Of a stretch of DNA of 64,000 nt, positions 32,201 to 43,720 are shown piece by piece. The stretch spans positions 154,855,080 to 154,919,079 of the forward strand of contig OX328123.1 of assembly GCA_946811695.1 (NCBI GenBank), read 5' to 3'. Made by a program: the position numbers and the translations under genes. The stretch is from Gonocerus acuteangulatus. Taxonomy: Eukaryota; Arthropoda; Insecta; Hemiptera; Coreidae. The notes beneath the pieces were generated by a model. It made no database searches, was not told where the DNA came from, and worked only from the letters and a program-made list of their open reading frames with translations. Each line of letters starts with the position of its first letter. The first letter of the stretch is position 1.

Positions 32201-34153
32201 CTGTTCGCTCTCTAGATAGAAGACGAATGGTCCGATTTTGATGAAATTTGGTACAAAAATCCTTCGTCCAATTTGAAAGGTCAAGTTCGTTAACCAGCAA
32301 AATCCGCCTACTGGAAGATGGCGTTTTGGGCGAAATTCGCGCAAAAAAAATCGTAACGCTTACGTTTTTGAGTTTATAAGCTTCTAAGTACTCGTATTAT
32401 ATGACTCCTGTGCTAGGAAAACGATTTTCAAGGCGATAGCTTTAACCGTTTTTGAGAAAATTGTAAAAATATTTTTTGAATACCGTTTTTGGTTTGGGTA
32501 CTTAGAATCATGGGATTCAGTTGAAACATTTTCTGCATGTTCTACTTTCATCAAAACTAATATGTTGAAATTTTGGTTACGTTTGGAGTTAAGGAAGGGT
32601 TAGAATAAAATATTTTATTAACACACATAAAAAGTTTTAGTAACTTTGTTTACTTTCCTTAATATCTCGAAAAAGGTTGAGAATCTTGCTAAACGGAAGA
32701 ATACCATTAGAAAGCTTATTAAATATTCTAAAAAAAAGGTTCTAATGAAAGTTTTGATTAGGCGATGTCAATCGGAGAAATAAGAGCTTAAAACTTTAAA
32801 GTAATTGATTTCGCTTATTCGAACTGTTCTTTTTGTCTGTTTTTTATTCCTTGTTATTTTTTAATTGCTTATTGTTGGATAATGTATTTGAAAATAAAAC
32901 AGGTTAAGAAAAACAATTTAATGTTAGAGATATGGATTTCCAAGATATATAGCTTTTCAACTGCCTAGCGTCCTTCCTAGGGAGGGTTCTTTGTCTTTGA
33001 TTTTGGTACTTAGAATTATGGGATACAGTTGAAACATTTTCTGCATGTTGGAGTTTCATTAACACTAATATGTTGAAATTTTTGTTACGTTTAGAGTAAA
33101 GGAAGGGTTAGAATAAAATATTTTATTAACAGACAACAAAAGTTTTGGTAACTTTTTATAATTTCGTTATTATCTCGAAAACCGTTGACAATCTTGTGAA
33201 GCGGAAGATTACCATTCGGAAGCTTACTAAATGCTCTACAAAAAAGGTTCTGAAGAAAGTTTTAATTAGGCGATGTCAATCGGAGAAAAAAGTGCTTAAA
33301 GCTTTAAATTAATTGATTTCGTTTATTCCAATGGTTCTTTTTGTCTGTTTTATTTCTTGTTATTTTTTAATTGCTTATAGTTGGATAATGTATTTGACAA
33401 TAAAACTGGTTAAGTAAAATAACAAAAACAATTTATTGTTAGAAATATAGATTTCCAAGATTCCAAGACCTTGTCACTAGCGGGACTTTACTACTCACAG
33501 GAATGGCGTTAGTGACCTTAAGGGTTGACACGCCATTATAATAATTAATTTAAAAAAAAAAGACTGGTGGAACCAAAATAATAACTGCTTCAATTTTAAT
33601 CTTTCCAAATTAGACTAGGGATATGAACGGAACCGCGCTAAGATGATGCAGTCCTGCGAGACGGACTTTTTTAGATATTAAGGAAGGTATACAAAGTTAC
33701 CAAAACTTTTCATGTCTCTTAATAATATATTTTATTCTAACCCTTCCTTAACTCCAAACGTAACAAAAATTTCAACATCATAGTTTTAATGAAATTAGAA
33801 GATGCAGAAAATGTTTCAACTGAATCCCATGATTCTAAGTACCCAAACCAAAAACGGTATTCAAAAACTATTTTTCCAATTTTCTCGAAAACGGTTAAAG
33901 CTATCGCCTTGAAAATGGTTTCATTCGTTTTCCTAGCCCAAGAAGCCTATAAAACGAGTACTTACAAGCTTATGAACTCAAAAACGTAAGCGTTACGATT
34001 TTTTTTGCGCGAATTTCGCCCCAAACGCCATCTTCCAGTGGGCGGATTCTGCTGGCTAACGAACTTGACCTTTCAAATTAGACGATGGATTTTTGTACCA
34101 AATTTCATCACAATCGGACCATTCGTCTTCTACCTAGAGAGCGAACAGACAAA

Positions 34154-34207
<54 letters not shown>

Positions 34208-34361
34208 TATACATATATATATACAAATTTGAACCACCGTTATTTTCGGTTTCTAGGGGTTCTGAAACGCGAAATTTTCTAGTCGGCACTTCCGGATTGT
34301 TTCATTGTGTCAACCTTATAAGCGGGGTTCCTCCCTATGGGGGAGGGAGGAACCGCGCTAA
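31336..34361 (+). mobile_element. HN-2 element, outer copy, interrupted by a second HN-2
   Basis: It starts TCCGACTCGCAGGAACTGC, with TTAGCGCGGTTCC 15-25 bases in. It ends in the hairpin ggttcctccct/agggaggaacc and GCGCTAA at 34355-34361. The two halves (31336-31975, 33666-34361) line up continuously with the inner copy when that is removed: ...gattctcaacc plus agatattaagg. A (TA)n array is at about 34155-34203. Noncoding. Confidence 0.75.
31976..33665 (-). mobile_element. HN-2 element, inner copy in opposite orientation
   Basis: The minus strand starts TCCGTCTCGCAGGACTGC at 33665 and ends with the hairpin and CGCTAA at 31976. A (TA)n array is at 32147-32195. Its body contains an internal duplication of roughly 450 bp: 32500-32960 and 33003-33465 share the blocks around acagttgaaacattttctgc and ggcgatgtcaatcggagaaa. 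The insertion point in the outer copy is a T-run. Confidence 0.75.
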
Positions 34362-34572
34362 TACTATACATATATTCTTTTGAATTTCGACACGCTGAAT
34401 CTGAATCCTGAGTCTGTTTGACCCCAGCACTTCAGGTTGAAGGTCAAATTTTGAATGAAGTCGTTTAAGAATGAATAACTAGAGCTTCCATGGTTTTGAG
34501 GGTCGCTAAATTCGACTCCGGAGTCTGCTTCACAAAATCAATGCAAAACTAAGGTCATTTCTAAGGTATTTA

Positions 34573-34632
<60 letters not shown>
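34573..34632. repeat. (TA)n microsatellite
   Basis: About 30 TA units between the HN-2 outer copy and the LTR-like segment; not obviously part of either. Confidence 0.95.
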
Positions 34633-34636
<4 letters not shown>

Positions 34637-34682
34637 ATGTATAAGTACATAATCTTGATGTAAATTTACATATTTTTTTTGG

Positions 34683-35330
34683 CCTGTTAAAATTGTAAAC
34701 ACTTACATTGCTGACACCTGGAGCCTAGACGCCACCTCTGCACCTTCTCAGCAGCTCCTGTCAACTATAGTATATAAGATCGCCTCCTTTACAAATCATG
34801 TATTAGATTCATCATGGTTCCATAATTATGTCCGTATCGTTATAATCATTACTCACCAGGATTTATGTTCATACCGTTCGTGTAATTCTAAATTCTAAAC
34901 GCCTTGTTAATGTAATTTTCTAAAAATAAAGTGTTTTTTTTTTAATTATTCTTCAACTGACCTTATTCCTAATCTTCTTATTTTCGTGGTAGGCGGAAGG
35001 TCAAACAATGACAACAACAGACGTGGCCGCACTGGTGGTAGGCGGAAGGTCAAACAATGACAACAACAGACGTGGCCGCACTGGTCGTAGGCGGAAGGTC
35101 AAACAATGACAACAACAGACGTGGCCGCACTGGTGGAAGGTTGTCCTCCTCAGATTGAGGCTGTAAGTTTTATATATGTTACTTTTTCCCCTGAAGAGGC
35201 ACCAAAAGAAGGTGGTGGAACATATAGGGAGGTAATGAAGTTGGTGAAAAGTTGTGGTGAAGTTTTATTGTTTGACCTTCCGCCTAACTCGAAAATAAGA
35301 AGTTTTTTTTTTTTAAGTCAACCGTGAGGT
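34683..35330 (+). mobile_element. possible LTR-type segment with short ORF start
   Basis: The segment begins TGTTAAAATTGTAAACAC and has a TATA-like tatagtatataag at about 34768. A polyadenylation-like aataaag is near 34925, followed by tggtaggcggaaggtc, which could serve as a primer-binding site because it begins TGG. A 73-codon frame (35106-35327, MTTTDVAALVEGCPPQ) follows but matches nothing I recognise. No second LTR and no pol were found. The 34-bp sequence at 34974-35007 is repeated inverted at 35269-35302 with two mismatches. The LTR interpretation is weak. Confidence 0.3.
34990..35136 (+). repeat. 49-bp tandem repeat, 3 copies
   Basis: Units start at 34990, 35039 and 35088 (taggcggaaggtc...). 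Each contains an ATG followed by acaacaacagacgtgg, so three possible starts exist in three frames (49 = 3x16+1). Confidence 0.95.
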
Positions 35331-35463
35331 GCAAGATTTATTTAACCAATCAATTAATCCTGAGCGACCTCTCGTAAATTTCAACAACAAGTACATAAGA
35401 ATTAAAATGAAATTATTTATTCCATGATTTCATTATTTAAAAAAAAAAAAAAATCATGATAAA

Positions 35464-35761
35464 TCTAAATATATAAAAATCACGTGTCTGTTTGTCTGTT
35501 TGTTCCTTATACAAATCTACACCGTTTGACCGATTCTGACCAAACTTGGAATACTGGTAGGTCTTGACACGGGGAGAGTCATAGGCTAGGTTAAAATCGT
35601 CTATGGCTCACAGTTCGGAGATCACGAGTTCGAAACAATGAACCCAAACAGTCACAGAGTTGCGTTATTAGATTTTAATATTACTTATTTGGTTTCTAAT
35701 TTATTTTTGCTTTTATAGATGCAGAAATTAGGTGTAGCATAGCACGCCGGGTAACAGCTAG
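35464..35761 (+). mobile_element. Helitron-like element (Hel-2), 298 bp
   Basis: It starts TCTAAATATATAAAAATCAC and ends gcacgccgggtaacagCTAG, followed by T. The other full copy is at 51978-52530. The TC start, CTAG end and lack of TSD fit a nonautonomous Helitron. It contains one copy of the 120-bp module that is repeated three times in the longer copy. Confidence 0.65.
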
Positions 35762-36106
35762 TATGAAATAAAAACAAGTGATTTCATTAAAATACGAGTT
35801 ATTGATTGGCTGCAGATTAAAATCAAACAAGTATTAAATATTCGAGTGAATTTTTTTTTTAAGGCAGGCTGAAGGTTAATTTTCTTTAGAGCGAAAAGCA
35901 TAAATTGGAAAAGTTTCCCAGGACCTTAGACGTTGTACTAAAAACAAATACATTCTCCCGAAGAAGTTTTATGAGAAATATATTTTATTTTATAACTTAT
36001 TCCTTTCCGATAATAATAGTCCAGAATAAAAGTATTGCGTAGAAGTCATTATTCAATACAGCAAGATTGTCAGAAATAATTACTGTTTAATCTGTGTTTC
36101 AAAAAG

Positions 36107-37161
36107 TCCGTCACGCAGGAGCTGCATAACTAAGCACTTTCCTCAGAATTTGGGTAGTGTAGATTGCTTTCCAGAACAATTTGCTTAAAATATCCTACAT
36201 AAATAAAATAAAAACATGAATAGTTCTCTTTTAAATTTGTAATGAGTAACTGATCAATTAATAATTTGCTTCCAGAGTTATGTTTACACATGGTACCTAT
36301 TACACTTCGTAATAAATACAAAAAACCTCATATTATCGTATTTTGATCTAACGCAGGAACAGGATACAGTCACTCTAGTGGTAGAAAGCGCTCCTTGCGG
36401 CGGCTTTGTGAACCTACGTCTGACGGGCTTTTCTATTGAAATATATTACAAATTAAACCCCCGCTTTCCGATTGACCGATTCAGCTCATTTCTACAACAC
36501 TTCTTTCTCATGAGTTACCCACGACGTATACCGCGTTTCGTTACAATACAGCAGAAATTACGACCGGTATGAGTATATTAAGAATTTGGGTCAGGAGTAA
36601 ACCCCCCCTTCTAATGAACCGATTTAGTTTATTTTTACAACACATATTTACCTGTAGATTACCACTACGAATGCCGAGTTTCGTCGAAATATACCAAAAA
36701 TCACTGCTGGTAGTGGCGAATTGGTATTGTGGGTCCGCAGTAAACCCCCCCCCCCCCCCTCCTAATGAACCGATTTAGTTTATTTTTACAACAGTTATTT
36801 ACCTGTGGATTACCACTACGAATACCGAGTTCCGTTGAAATATACCAAAAATCACGGCTGGTAGTGGCGAATTGGTATTGTGGGTCCGGAGTAAACCCCC
36901 CCCCCTTATAATGAACCGATTTAGTTCATTTGTATATCTCACTTTTCTCTCTATATTACCACTACGAATACCAAGTTTCGTTGAAATATAACAAATATTA
37001 CGTATATAGTCAAATTAGTGTTTTGGGTTCGGGGTAAACCCCCCCTTCCGGTGGACCGACTTTGGTGGTTAACGAACTCGTTCAATCGTTTGCTAATTGA
37101 ATGCTATATACCAAGTTTCGTGACGAAAAAACAAAAACTCTGGCCGCTATCGTGTTAACAG

Positions 37162-37193
<32 letters not shown>

Positions 37194-37354
37194 GCATATA
37201 TATATATATATATATATATAGATATATATCAATTTTAACGGGGGTCATTTTCGGTGTCTACTAGGTAGGATCGATAAAGATTTGAAGAAATTTTTCAAAA
37301 ATTCCGTCATGAGTCCAACCTCAATAGCTACTTTCCTTCGGAGGAAAGTGCTAA
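36107..37354 (+). mobile_element. HN-1 element, full length
   Basis: TCCGTCACGCAGGAGCTGC starts it, AGCACTTTCCTC lies at 36133-36144, and GAGGAAAGTGCTAA ends it. Three to four tandem modules of about 150 bp lie in the middle, each with gaaccgatttagtt, cgagtttcgt and a C-run. A (TA)n array is at about 37172-37228. Its first 480 bp are almost identical to the copy at 53.8 kb, indicating recent spread. Confidence 0.75.
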
Positions 37355-37443
37355 AACGATATCTTAACAAATTTCAGAATTAACTTCAATTTTGGTGGTT
37401 CTACCGCGTCACGTTGGTTCGGGCAGATTCGATTTCATTCATT

Positions 37444-37556
37444 TTAGCGCGGTTTCTCCCTCATACAACGGGGGAAACCCGTTATGAGGTTGACCTCATG
37501 ACGCAATCTGGAAGAGCGGACCCGAAAATTTTGTTTTGGATCCGGTAGTTAAAATT

Positions 37557-37601
<45 letters not shown>

Positions 37602-37620
37602 CAATTTTTCTTGTTGTTCT
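37444..37620 (-). mobile_element. HN-2 3' end, reversed
   Basis: The plus strand begins ttagcgcggtttctccc with hairpin partner gggggaaacc, then the conserved cgcaatctggaagagcgga module and a TA array at 37558-37600. The rest of the element was not traced with confidence beyond 37620. Confidence 0.6.
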
Positions 37621-38424
37621 TTTTTTCTGGCAGGGGGTCAATAAAGCAGTAGATGTAAGTTAAAACGGTCATAATTTACCGAAAACTGGCCTAGTTGGAA
37701 GTGCACATATAAGTGAGACTTGTATCAATACTCTGATATAACTTTCATAGGCAAACGTTTTTGGGAGTGGCCAGGAACTTAGCCTCTTTTTTTTTAAGGT
37801 TAGGTTTTTTGAGGGAGATATCAATAATTTTTGTACGTGAATATTGAGTTTAGCGCTGAAGGTAGTTCGTCGGGCTGTTTGCCGTGTATTTTTGCGAGTA
37901 TACCTACGAAAAGCCCTGAGGAAAGGCCCAAACAAAACTTTTCTATATTTTTGGATTTTTTCCCTTTAGTTTTAGGCTTTTCGGTATCATTCATATGAAA
38001 CCCCAGATGATAGGTCTTGAAAGAAACATTGGGTTTCCGAAGGAACAACAAGTACAAAATGGGCACCCTTCCTCGGAGCCGAGTAGAACAAATATTTTTA
38101 GGAATTTTCGATTTTTTCCGTTAATAACTCCCTAATGTCTATCATTCTGAAAAAATTTACCTTTTCGGGAAGCATCAAATAATTTTGATGAGTGAGTGAT
38201 TAAGTCGTCAAAATTACGATTTTCCATCGCCTATATCTTAGAAACTCCTCAATGTAGAATTATGAAACTTACCAATTTTACTCACATCGATTGGTATAAT
38301 GTCTGTGTAAAATTTCATAAGTTTATCGTCAACTGTTTCAAAGGTATAAGACGGAGAAATTCGGCTCTAATACATCCTGTAACATACGCCTAGATATACA
38401 CACACGAAAATTAATTGGTGATTT
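37621..38424. other. noncoding sequence between two opposed HN-2 ends
   Basis: No gene was recognised. Because a reversed HN-2 3' end lies at 37444 and a forward one at 38469, this may be a diverged HN-type body. Confidence 0.4.
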
Positions 38425-38469
38425 ATTCGGGTTTCCTCCGCATGGAAGGAGGGAGGAGGAAATACGCTA
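38425..38469 (+). mobile_element. HN-2-like 3' hairpin end
   Basis: gtttcctccgcatggaaggagggaggaggaaac-like hairpin followed by tacgCTAA at 38462-38469. It is the same terminal structure as at 17123 and 34361. Confidence 0.5.
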
Positions 38470-38636
38470 ATAAATAATATAGAAACGTTTTTTAAGATCT
38501 TAGGTAGAAAAATAAAAAATACATTCTTCCGAAGATGTTTTCTTGGCTATGTATAATTATTTTATTTTCGATACTATTACCTAACCCATAATACATTTTT
38601 TGGTATGAAATAATTGCTTAACTTTCTCAGGACAAT

Positions 38637-38760
38637 TATTTATTTATTGTGAGTATCGCAACGGAGGCGACGAGCTCATTAAAACGACAGAATCAAAGGC
38701 AGTTAGTTTTGGTCAGATCTACGAATGGTCAGTTGTCCTAAGAAAAAATAAAAAATAAAT
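38637..38760 (-). mobile_element. LINE 3'-end fragment related to LINE C
   Basis: tttatttattgtgag followed by ggcgacgagctcattaaaac matches the 3' end of LINE C at 27841-27900 (ggcgatgagctcattgggac). Confidence 0.65.
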
Positions 38761-40599
38761 AAAAAATAATAAAAAAAAAAAAAAAAAACGATCGTTGTCC
38801 TAAAAATATGTAAACTAACAAAAATTATTGAGGACAATTATTGTTCCTTAAAACGCTGTTAGTTGAGAAAATGATGATTCTTCAGATATATTTTCGGGAA
38901 AATCCTTCCCGAATGTCAAAGATGTCTCCAGAATTGCCAGTTATTATTGGACCCTTATTCGTCAGGAAGGTGGACAGCTATTACATCCTGTCTTGAGGAC
39001 TAGGCGATTACAGCTGAATTCTGTCTTAAAAAAGGAGAGACACTTCGTTGAGAAACTAAAGCAGAAAAGAACACAATTTTTTAACACAATAGTCTTGCAC
39101 GGAACCTATAAATGCGCCACCATAACTTTCCACTTTTCCAGGTTATGATATTTACCAGGCCGGTCACCAAAAGTTCCTGTTTAATTCAATACACTACAGT
39201 ATTAAGCAAGGTTAAAAGGTGAACTCAGATCATTTAAATAATTTTAAAAATTTATTTTTTAAATATTTACTTATTACAAAATGTAATAGGTCAATTGAGA
39301 TAATGTGGGACTAATGAAAGACTCAAATTTAACAGGAAACCATAAATTACCATTTAACAAAAAAAAAAAAAATTAACTTTTTTTAAACAACTAAGGGATA
39401 AAAGCAAACGAATTAAACAAATACCAATTTCTAAAAAACAAAGTTAAATCCAAAGTTTAAAAATTGACAGAAATTAAAAATTTGTATAAATTAAATTGCC
39501 ATTTCTTGAGTTTTAGGCCCCACCGTTGATTGCAGGACCGTGGTTAATCATTGAAGTAACGAAGAAAATTCCCCAAATCCTCATGTTACAAAATCGTTCC
39601 TTCAATTTAACTTGTTCAAACCGATAAGGTTGACGCATGTTGTTTTTTGTTTTAGTGGGATGTTCAATAAAACATTTCTTTATTTTTTGAATCGTCATGA
39701 TGGACGGGGATAATGAAAAAGCAAGAAAATTACACTATCAGATTTCCTTTTGGCTTATAGCTTTTGTGTCTCTCTTATTTCAGGCTTAAGTTTTCTGTGG
39801 GCATGTAGAGAAGGACCCCAGAACGAAAATAGCTGCGTAAACCTTCGCACTTCGGTCCTAGAGGTGAACCAACTCGGTAAATGACTTTCAGGCATGTCTA
39901 GACTAGAAGCGGCTTATCTCTAGGTAAACATTAGAATCAATAGGAGAATGATGAGGAGTACTCGAGTCAGGGTCGACCGGAAAAGAGTGAAAAATCGTGT
40001 CCTACTTGAAATATTGTTGAATTCAAACGACAAAAGTGTGATTTCGGTATGCAAGTATTTGACAGATCAATTTCCAATAGCCATTGTGCATATTTCGTTA
40101 CTCCATCGGAAATTATCTCAAACTGTTGTGCTGAAATTTAAAATAAAAGTGGGCTGAGGCCAGAGGGAACCGATGTATTGTTTTAAAAAAAATTGGTTCT
40201 GGGTCGATGGTTTTTCTTTTCCAATGGGCTCCACCATCACCCCAGCCCAGCGAAGTGGAGTTCAGAGGGCCGAACACAACAAGATTTTGCTGATTTGGGA
40301 GAAGCAAAAAATACTCAATCAATGAGCTGCAGTTTGCACTAATGAGCTGCAGTTTGCACTAATGAGTGCTCTGTGAGCTGTGAGCTATTTCATTTTTAGT
40401 CAGTCCACCACAGCAAAAAGTTAGTCCAGAAAAAAATTTATTTGTTAGGTAGTTTTACTATTATTGTTATATTTATTTATCGCACCGCACCTTTGGCAAA
40501 ATGCAATTTTTCGATACTTTTCAGTAGAGGGCGATGTAAAATAGGTTTAGTTTAGTATATTCCTAAAACAGTTAATGTATTTAAATAATAATTTTAATC
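38761..40599. other. noncoding sequence
   Basis: No host gene was recognised; frames at 39513-39698 and 39948-40157 lack known domains. A 20-bp direct duplication (atgagctgcagtttgcacta) is at about 40322-40361. A-runs occur near 38770 and 39360. Confidence 0.5.
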
Positions 40600-40740
40600 A
40601 GATATTTTGACTTGGTATTTACTTAATATTTTGTTGTAGATGTTGTTGTAAATGTTTATGTCCATTAAATGTTCGAGTATTGTATCAATGTGGTGGCTGT
40701 CATCTCCGAGGAGTTCTGTCAAGTCAATAAGGTTTCAGGT
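40600..40740 (-). pseudogene. I-clade LINE C-terminal scrap
   Basis: The minus strand reads LTELLGDDSHHIDTILEHLMDINIY, matching the C terminus at 13020-13090 (LTELLGDDSRHIDTILKHIMNINIY). Nothing else of the LINE is recognisable. Confidence 0.7.
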
Positions 40741-40995
40741 TTCTAACTCAACAACAACAAAGGTTTTTGAGTTTGAGCGTTCTTTGGTGATTTTTGACCA
40801 CTGTGTGGCGTGAGTGCCAACATTGATCCCGACCCGAGCCGATCCTATTTAGTCACAGCTCGTCAGTAATTAAATCGTAGTGAAGTGAAAATAAGTGATT
40901 AATTTAAGAAATACTACCTAATAAGCATAGAAACCTTCGATTACCTTGTTGGAGTCACCCTGTAGGAAGATTTCTAGTCTTTAACTTCCTCAGCA

Positions 40996-41045
40996 TTATT
41001 AGATTTTAATATTACTTATTTGGTTTCTTATTCATTTTTGTTTTA
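40996..41045 (+). mobile_element. Hel-2 fragment
   Basis: ttagattttaatattactta and the following tttggtttct match the 3' half of Hel-2 at 35.67 and 52.44 kb. Both ends are missing. Confidence 0.55.
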
Positions 41046-41603
41046 TTTTATTTTTTGCAACTATGAGCAAATTTATGAGTCATTTAATATAAAGTAGGTA
41101 ACATGGCACATCGTATAACGACACCCCATTAAGGTTGTTTATAAACATAATTCAACCTCTCAATATAAGAAATATCACACTTAACGACCTCCTTAGTGCT
41201 GAAAACAATTTTTTCCCCATCCCGTACCCCATATCATTCCACTGACATCCCACTAGCCAAATGTCCAATAGTGGGGAAAAACTCTTCCTTTGAGCCTTCT
41301 CCAAGATAAATATCGACTTGTTTTTTTCCATATCCACTAGTGCTGACGATTTCTTACATTAAATATTCTTCGTCTTGTTTTGAACAGTCGAAATTCCCCA
41401 TCTCCTTCCTACAATATCCCACTTATCATTCTCGTCATAAATTTCCAGTCCATCTATACTCAACCTATAATTGGTGTAGTTTTTTTTTTTTTTTTTTTTT
41501 TTTTACGGCGCATCGACATAAATCTTGGCCATTAGCGCCGACGTCCAGGGTGCAGCCAGGAATTTTCTCAGCGAGCCCTGAAATGAGAAAATTTCTGCCG
41601 CCG

Positions 41604-42976
41604 CACACTGGGCAAAATGACTGTTTTACGGCGACAAAAGTCGAAAATTTGATGTCGTCGTAGAAAGTCAATTCACGTGTCAAAACATGCTCAAGTCTTC
41701 TATTCATTAAAAACCGAACAATTTTTTTCTCTATTTTAATCCAAACCTGTTTAAAACAATAAGGAATGCAACCATTGCTAGTCTCTTCCACTTCCTCGGT
41801 TCAGTCTTGTTCCAACTATGGTGCTCTTAAGTTGTGTTTTAAAAATTGTGTGCAAATTCTTTTCACAATGGATTTATTACCTAGTGGCATGTTCTTTATA
41901 AATATATAATATATATCTAATAACAGAAAGGCATATCGAAGAAAAAATATATTAATGAAATTATTACTAGATTGTTCATATTTTGTTGATTACTCAAGTT
42001 TGAGTAAGGTTTTAAAAAAAGTTACACAAAGTTCCACTTCCAAATATTTTTTTTCGATAAGCCTTAAGCTTCTACTTTACTGTCTTGAGACTTTCAGCTC
42101 CCCCTTCTTCCCCCTTTTAAGGCAAATTTAAATTTAGTTTAGGTAGTCAGATAGAAGCTGAAGAATCCGCGGCGCACAGTGGGCGAAAATCACCTTTTAG
42201 GTGGACAAAATTTAAAAAAAATAGTTAACAAATCTGTCTAGTATTAGTAGGATTAAGGTAAAATGTAAATATTTACTTTCTTGGATCATCAACAGGCGCT
42301 GAAGGGAATATTAATCGGACTCTAAGAAAGGAAACATTTTTCCAGTGTTTATTGCAGTTTTGTTCTTGTAATTACTTTTCATTTTTTGAACAGAAACTAT
42401 ACATGATTATTTAAATTTCATGTTACCGATGTATATGTAATTAGCCAATTGAAGTGTAGTTTACCACTTGATCCACTTCAAGAACTGTCATTAGAAAATG
42501 AGGCAGACGATACTGACTCGTCAAAAGAAAATGCTGAAGGATGTAGCAGTATTGAATCAGACGATGATTGATGGATAATTCGTTTTTAGTGCATAATATA
42601 ATTGTATATATTTGTTATTATTACAAAAAACAAAAAAACAAGTCAGTACTTTTTTCTTCAAGTTGTTAGTGTATTTTTGTTATTTATTTTCGAATTATAG
42701 CGTATGTATTATTTTTTATGAATATATGTATTATGTTTATGTAAATAATAGATGTAAAACTACTTAAATGTTCCATAGATTTACAAAATGTTTTCCCAAT
42801 TTTTATCTATTATGTCAAAGAATTTGTGTGTCTAAAACATTTGTTTGTTGGATATACTAAAAACTATAGGTCAACGATTTTTTTAAATATTTTTCCCTAT
42901 CTCAGTGACCTCAAAAATATTGAAAAACACAAAAAAATAATTTTGTCGCCCTAAAAGTGGATTTTTGCCCAGTGTG
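41604..42976. mobile_element. Transib-like DNA transposon, deleted
   Basis: The left end is CACACTGGGCAAAATGAC; the right end on the minus strand is CACACTGGGCAAAAATCC. Both continue into GGCGACAAAA about 25 bases in. Both sides carry the 5-bp duplication CGCCG (41599-41603, 42977-42981). Transib elements duplicate 5-bp GC-rich targets (CGNCG type) and begin CACWRTG-like. A second start, CACAGTGGGC at 42175, itself preceded by CGGCG, lies inside. Only a short C-terminal coding remnant remains. Confidence 0.65.
42407..42571 (+). pseudogene. acidic C-terminal coding remnant in the Transib-like element
   Basis: A 54-codon frame ends in an acidic tail (LENEADDTDSSKENAEG ... ESDDD) followed by TGA. 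It begins after an in-frame stop at 42404. Composition and position suggest the C terminus of a lost transposase; this is inference, and no catalytic residue is present. Confidence 0.35.
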
Positions 42977-43380
42977 CGCCGGTGGGGATTGAACCCACCA
43001 TCTCCCGCTTATGAATCTAGCGCGCTAGCCACTAGACCACGGGAGGCCCCAAAATTGGTGTAGTATTTAAAAAAAAAAGAAAAAGAAAGTCCGTCACGCA
43101 GGAGCTGCATAACTGAGCATATTCCAAAGGTAACCAGTATATACAGTACGGCACTACTGTATAAACACACAGAAACTCCTCTTTGTTTATTGATCAAAAT
43201 AAACAATACATGTACACATTTAAAAATAGTCAAACAATAACAATGCAGAATACCAAATTTAGATGTTCAGAAGCGTACAGCAGCGCCTGTGGTGATGTCC
43301 ATAGCACCAGAGGTTTAGTTAAATTTTAACATAATACAGAGTTAGATAACCATCCTAAAAGAAGTGATTCAATGACTGTG

Positions 43381-43720
43381 GCTAACCAATCTCTCCTCGA
43401 CTCCAGCCACTGGTAGGTAGGTTTTATCAAAATCCTGAAGTCCTTTCCCTATCGAGCGCCCGCTCTCTCAACCAAGGTGACTCAGAGGACAGTGGCCCAG
43501 AGATCTGCAGTGACCAAGTGAGGTGTTAGCAGTGGCTTTCCACTCCTTTGAATGCGTGAATGTCTGTGGCTCACCAATCTCCTCGACTCCAGCCACAGGT
43601 CGGAGCAGAAGGGAGCTCGGGCGTTAATCCACGATGGGGTTGGGAGGCCCTGAGTACAGAACCATCATATTGTATTATATTATTCATATTCAGAACGTAA
43701 CAAACAATAATGAAATCAAG
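43381..43720. repeat. interspersed repeat shared with 23.9-24.1 kb
   Basis: ctcctcgactccagccac occurs twice (about 43393 and 43582), the second followed by ctgagtacagaaccatcat and cagaacgtaacaaac as at 24.0 kb. Confidence 0.6.

Larger units (their letters stand above)
41481..43052 (-). mobile_element. SINE S1 split by a Transib-like element
   Basis: The TSD aattggtgtagt is at 41469-41480 and 43053-43064. On the minus strand the SINE begins ggggcctcccgtggtctagt (A box tggtctagtggctagcg) and has the B box gggttcaatcccc. It resumes after the insertion with cagaaattttctcatttcag..., the tail module ggcgctaatggcc and poly-A. Without the insert it is about 190 bp. The complete tRNA-like head makes it the reference copy for S1 in this window. 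Confidence 0.85.

Noticed and set aside
39948..40157. 69-codon plus-strand frame as a small gene
   Set aside because: No recognisable domain and no conserved context; length expected by chance.
41465..41791. 108-codon minus-strand frame
   Set aside because: It crosses a SINE tail and the Transib-like left end; there is no domain.
43009..43052. tRNA-like sequence with clear A and B boxes (minus strand)
   Set aside because: It is the head of SINE S1, with SINE body, poly-A tail and TSD, and not a tRNA gene.
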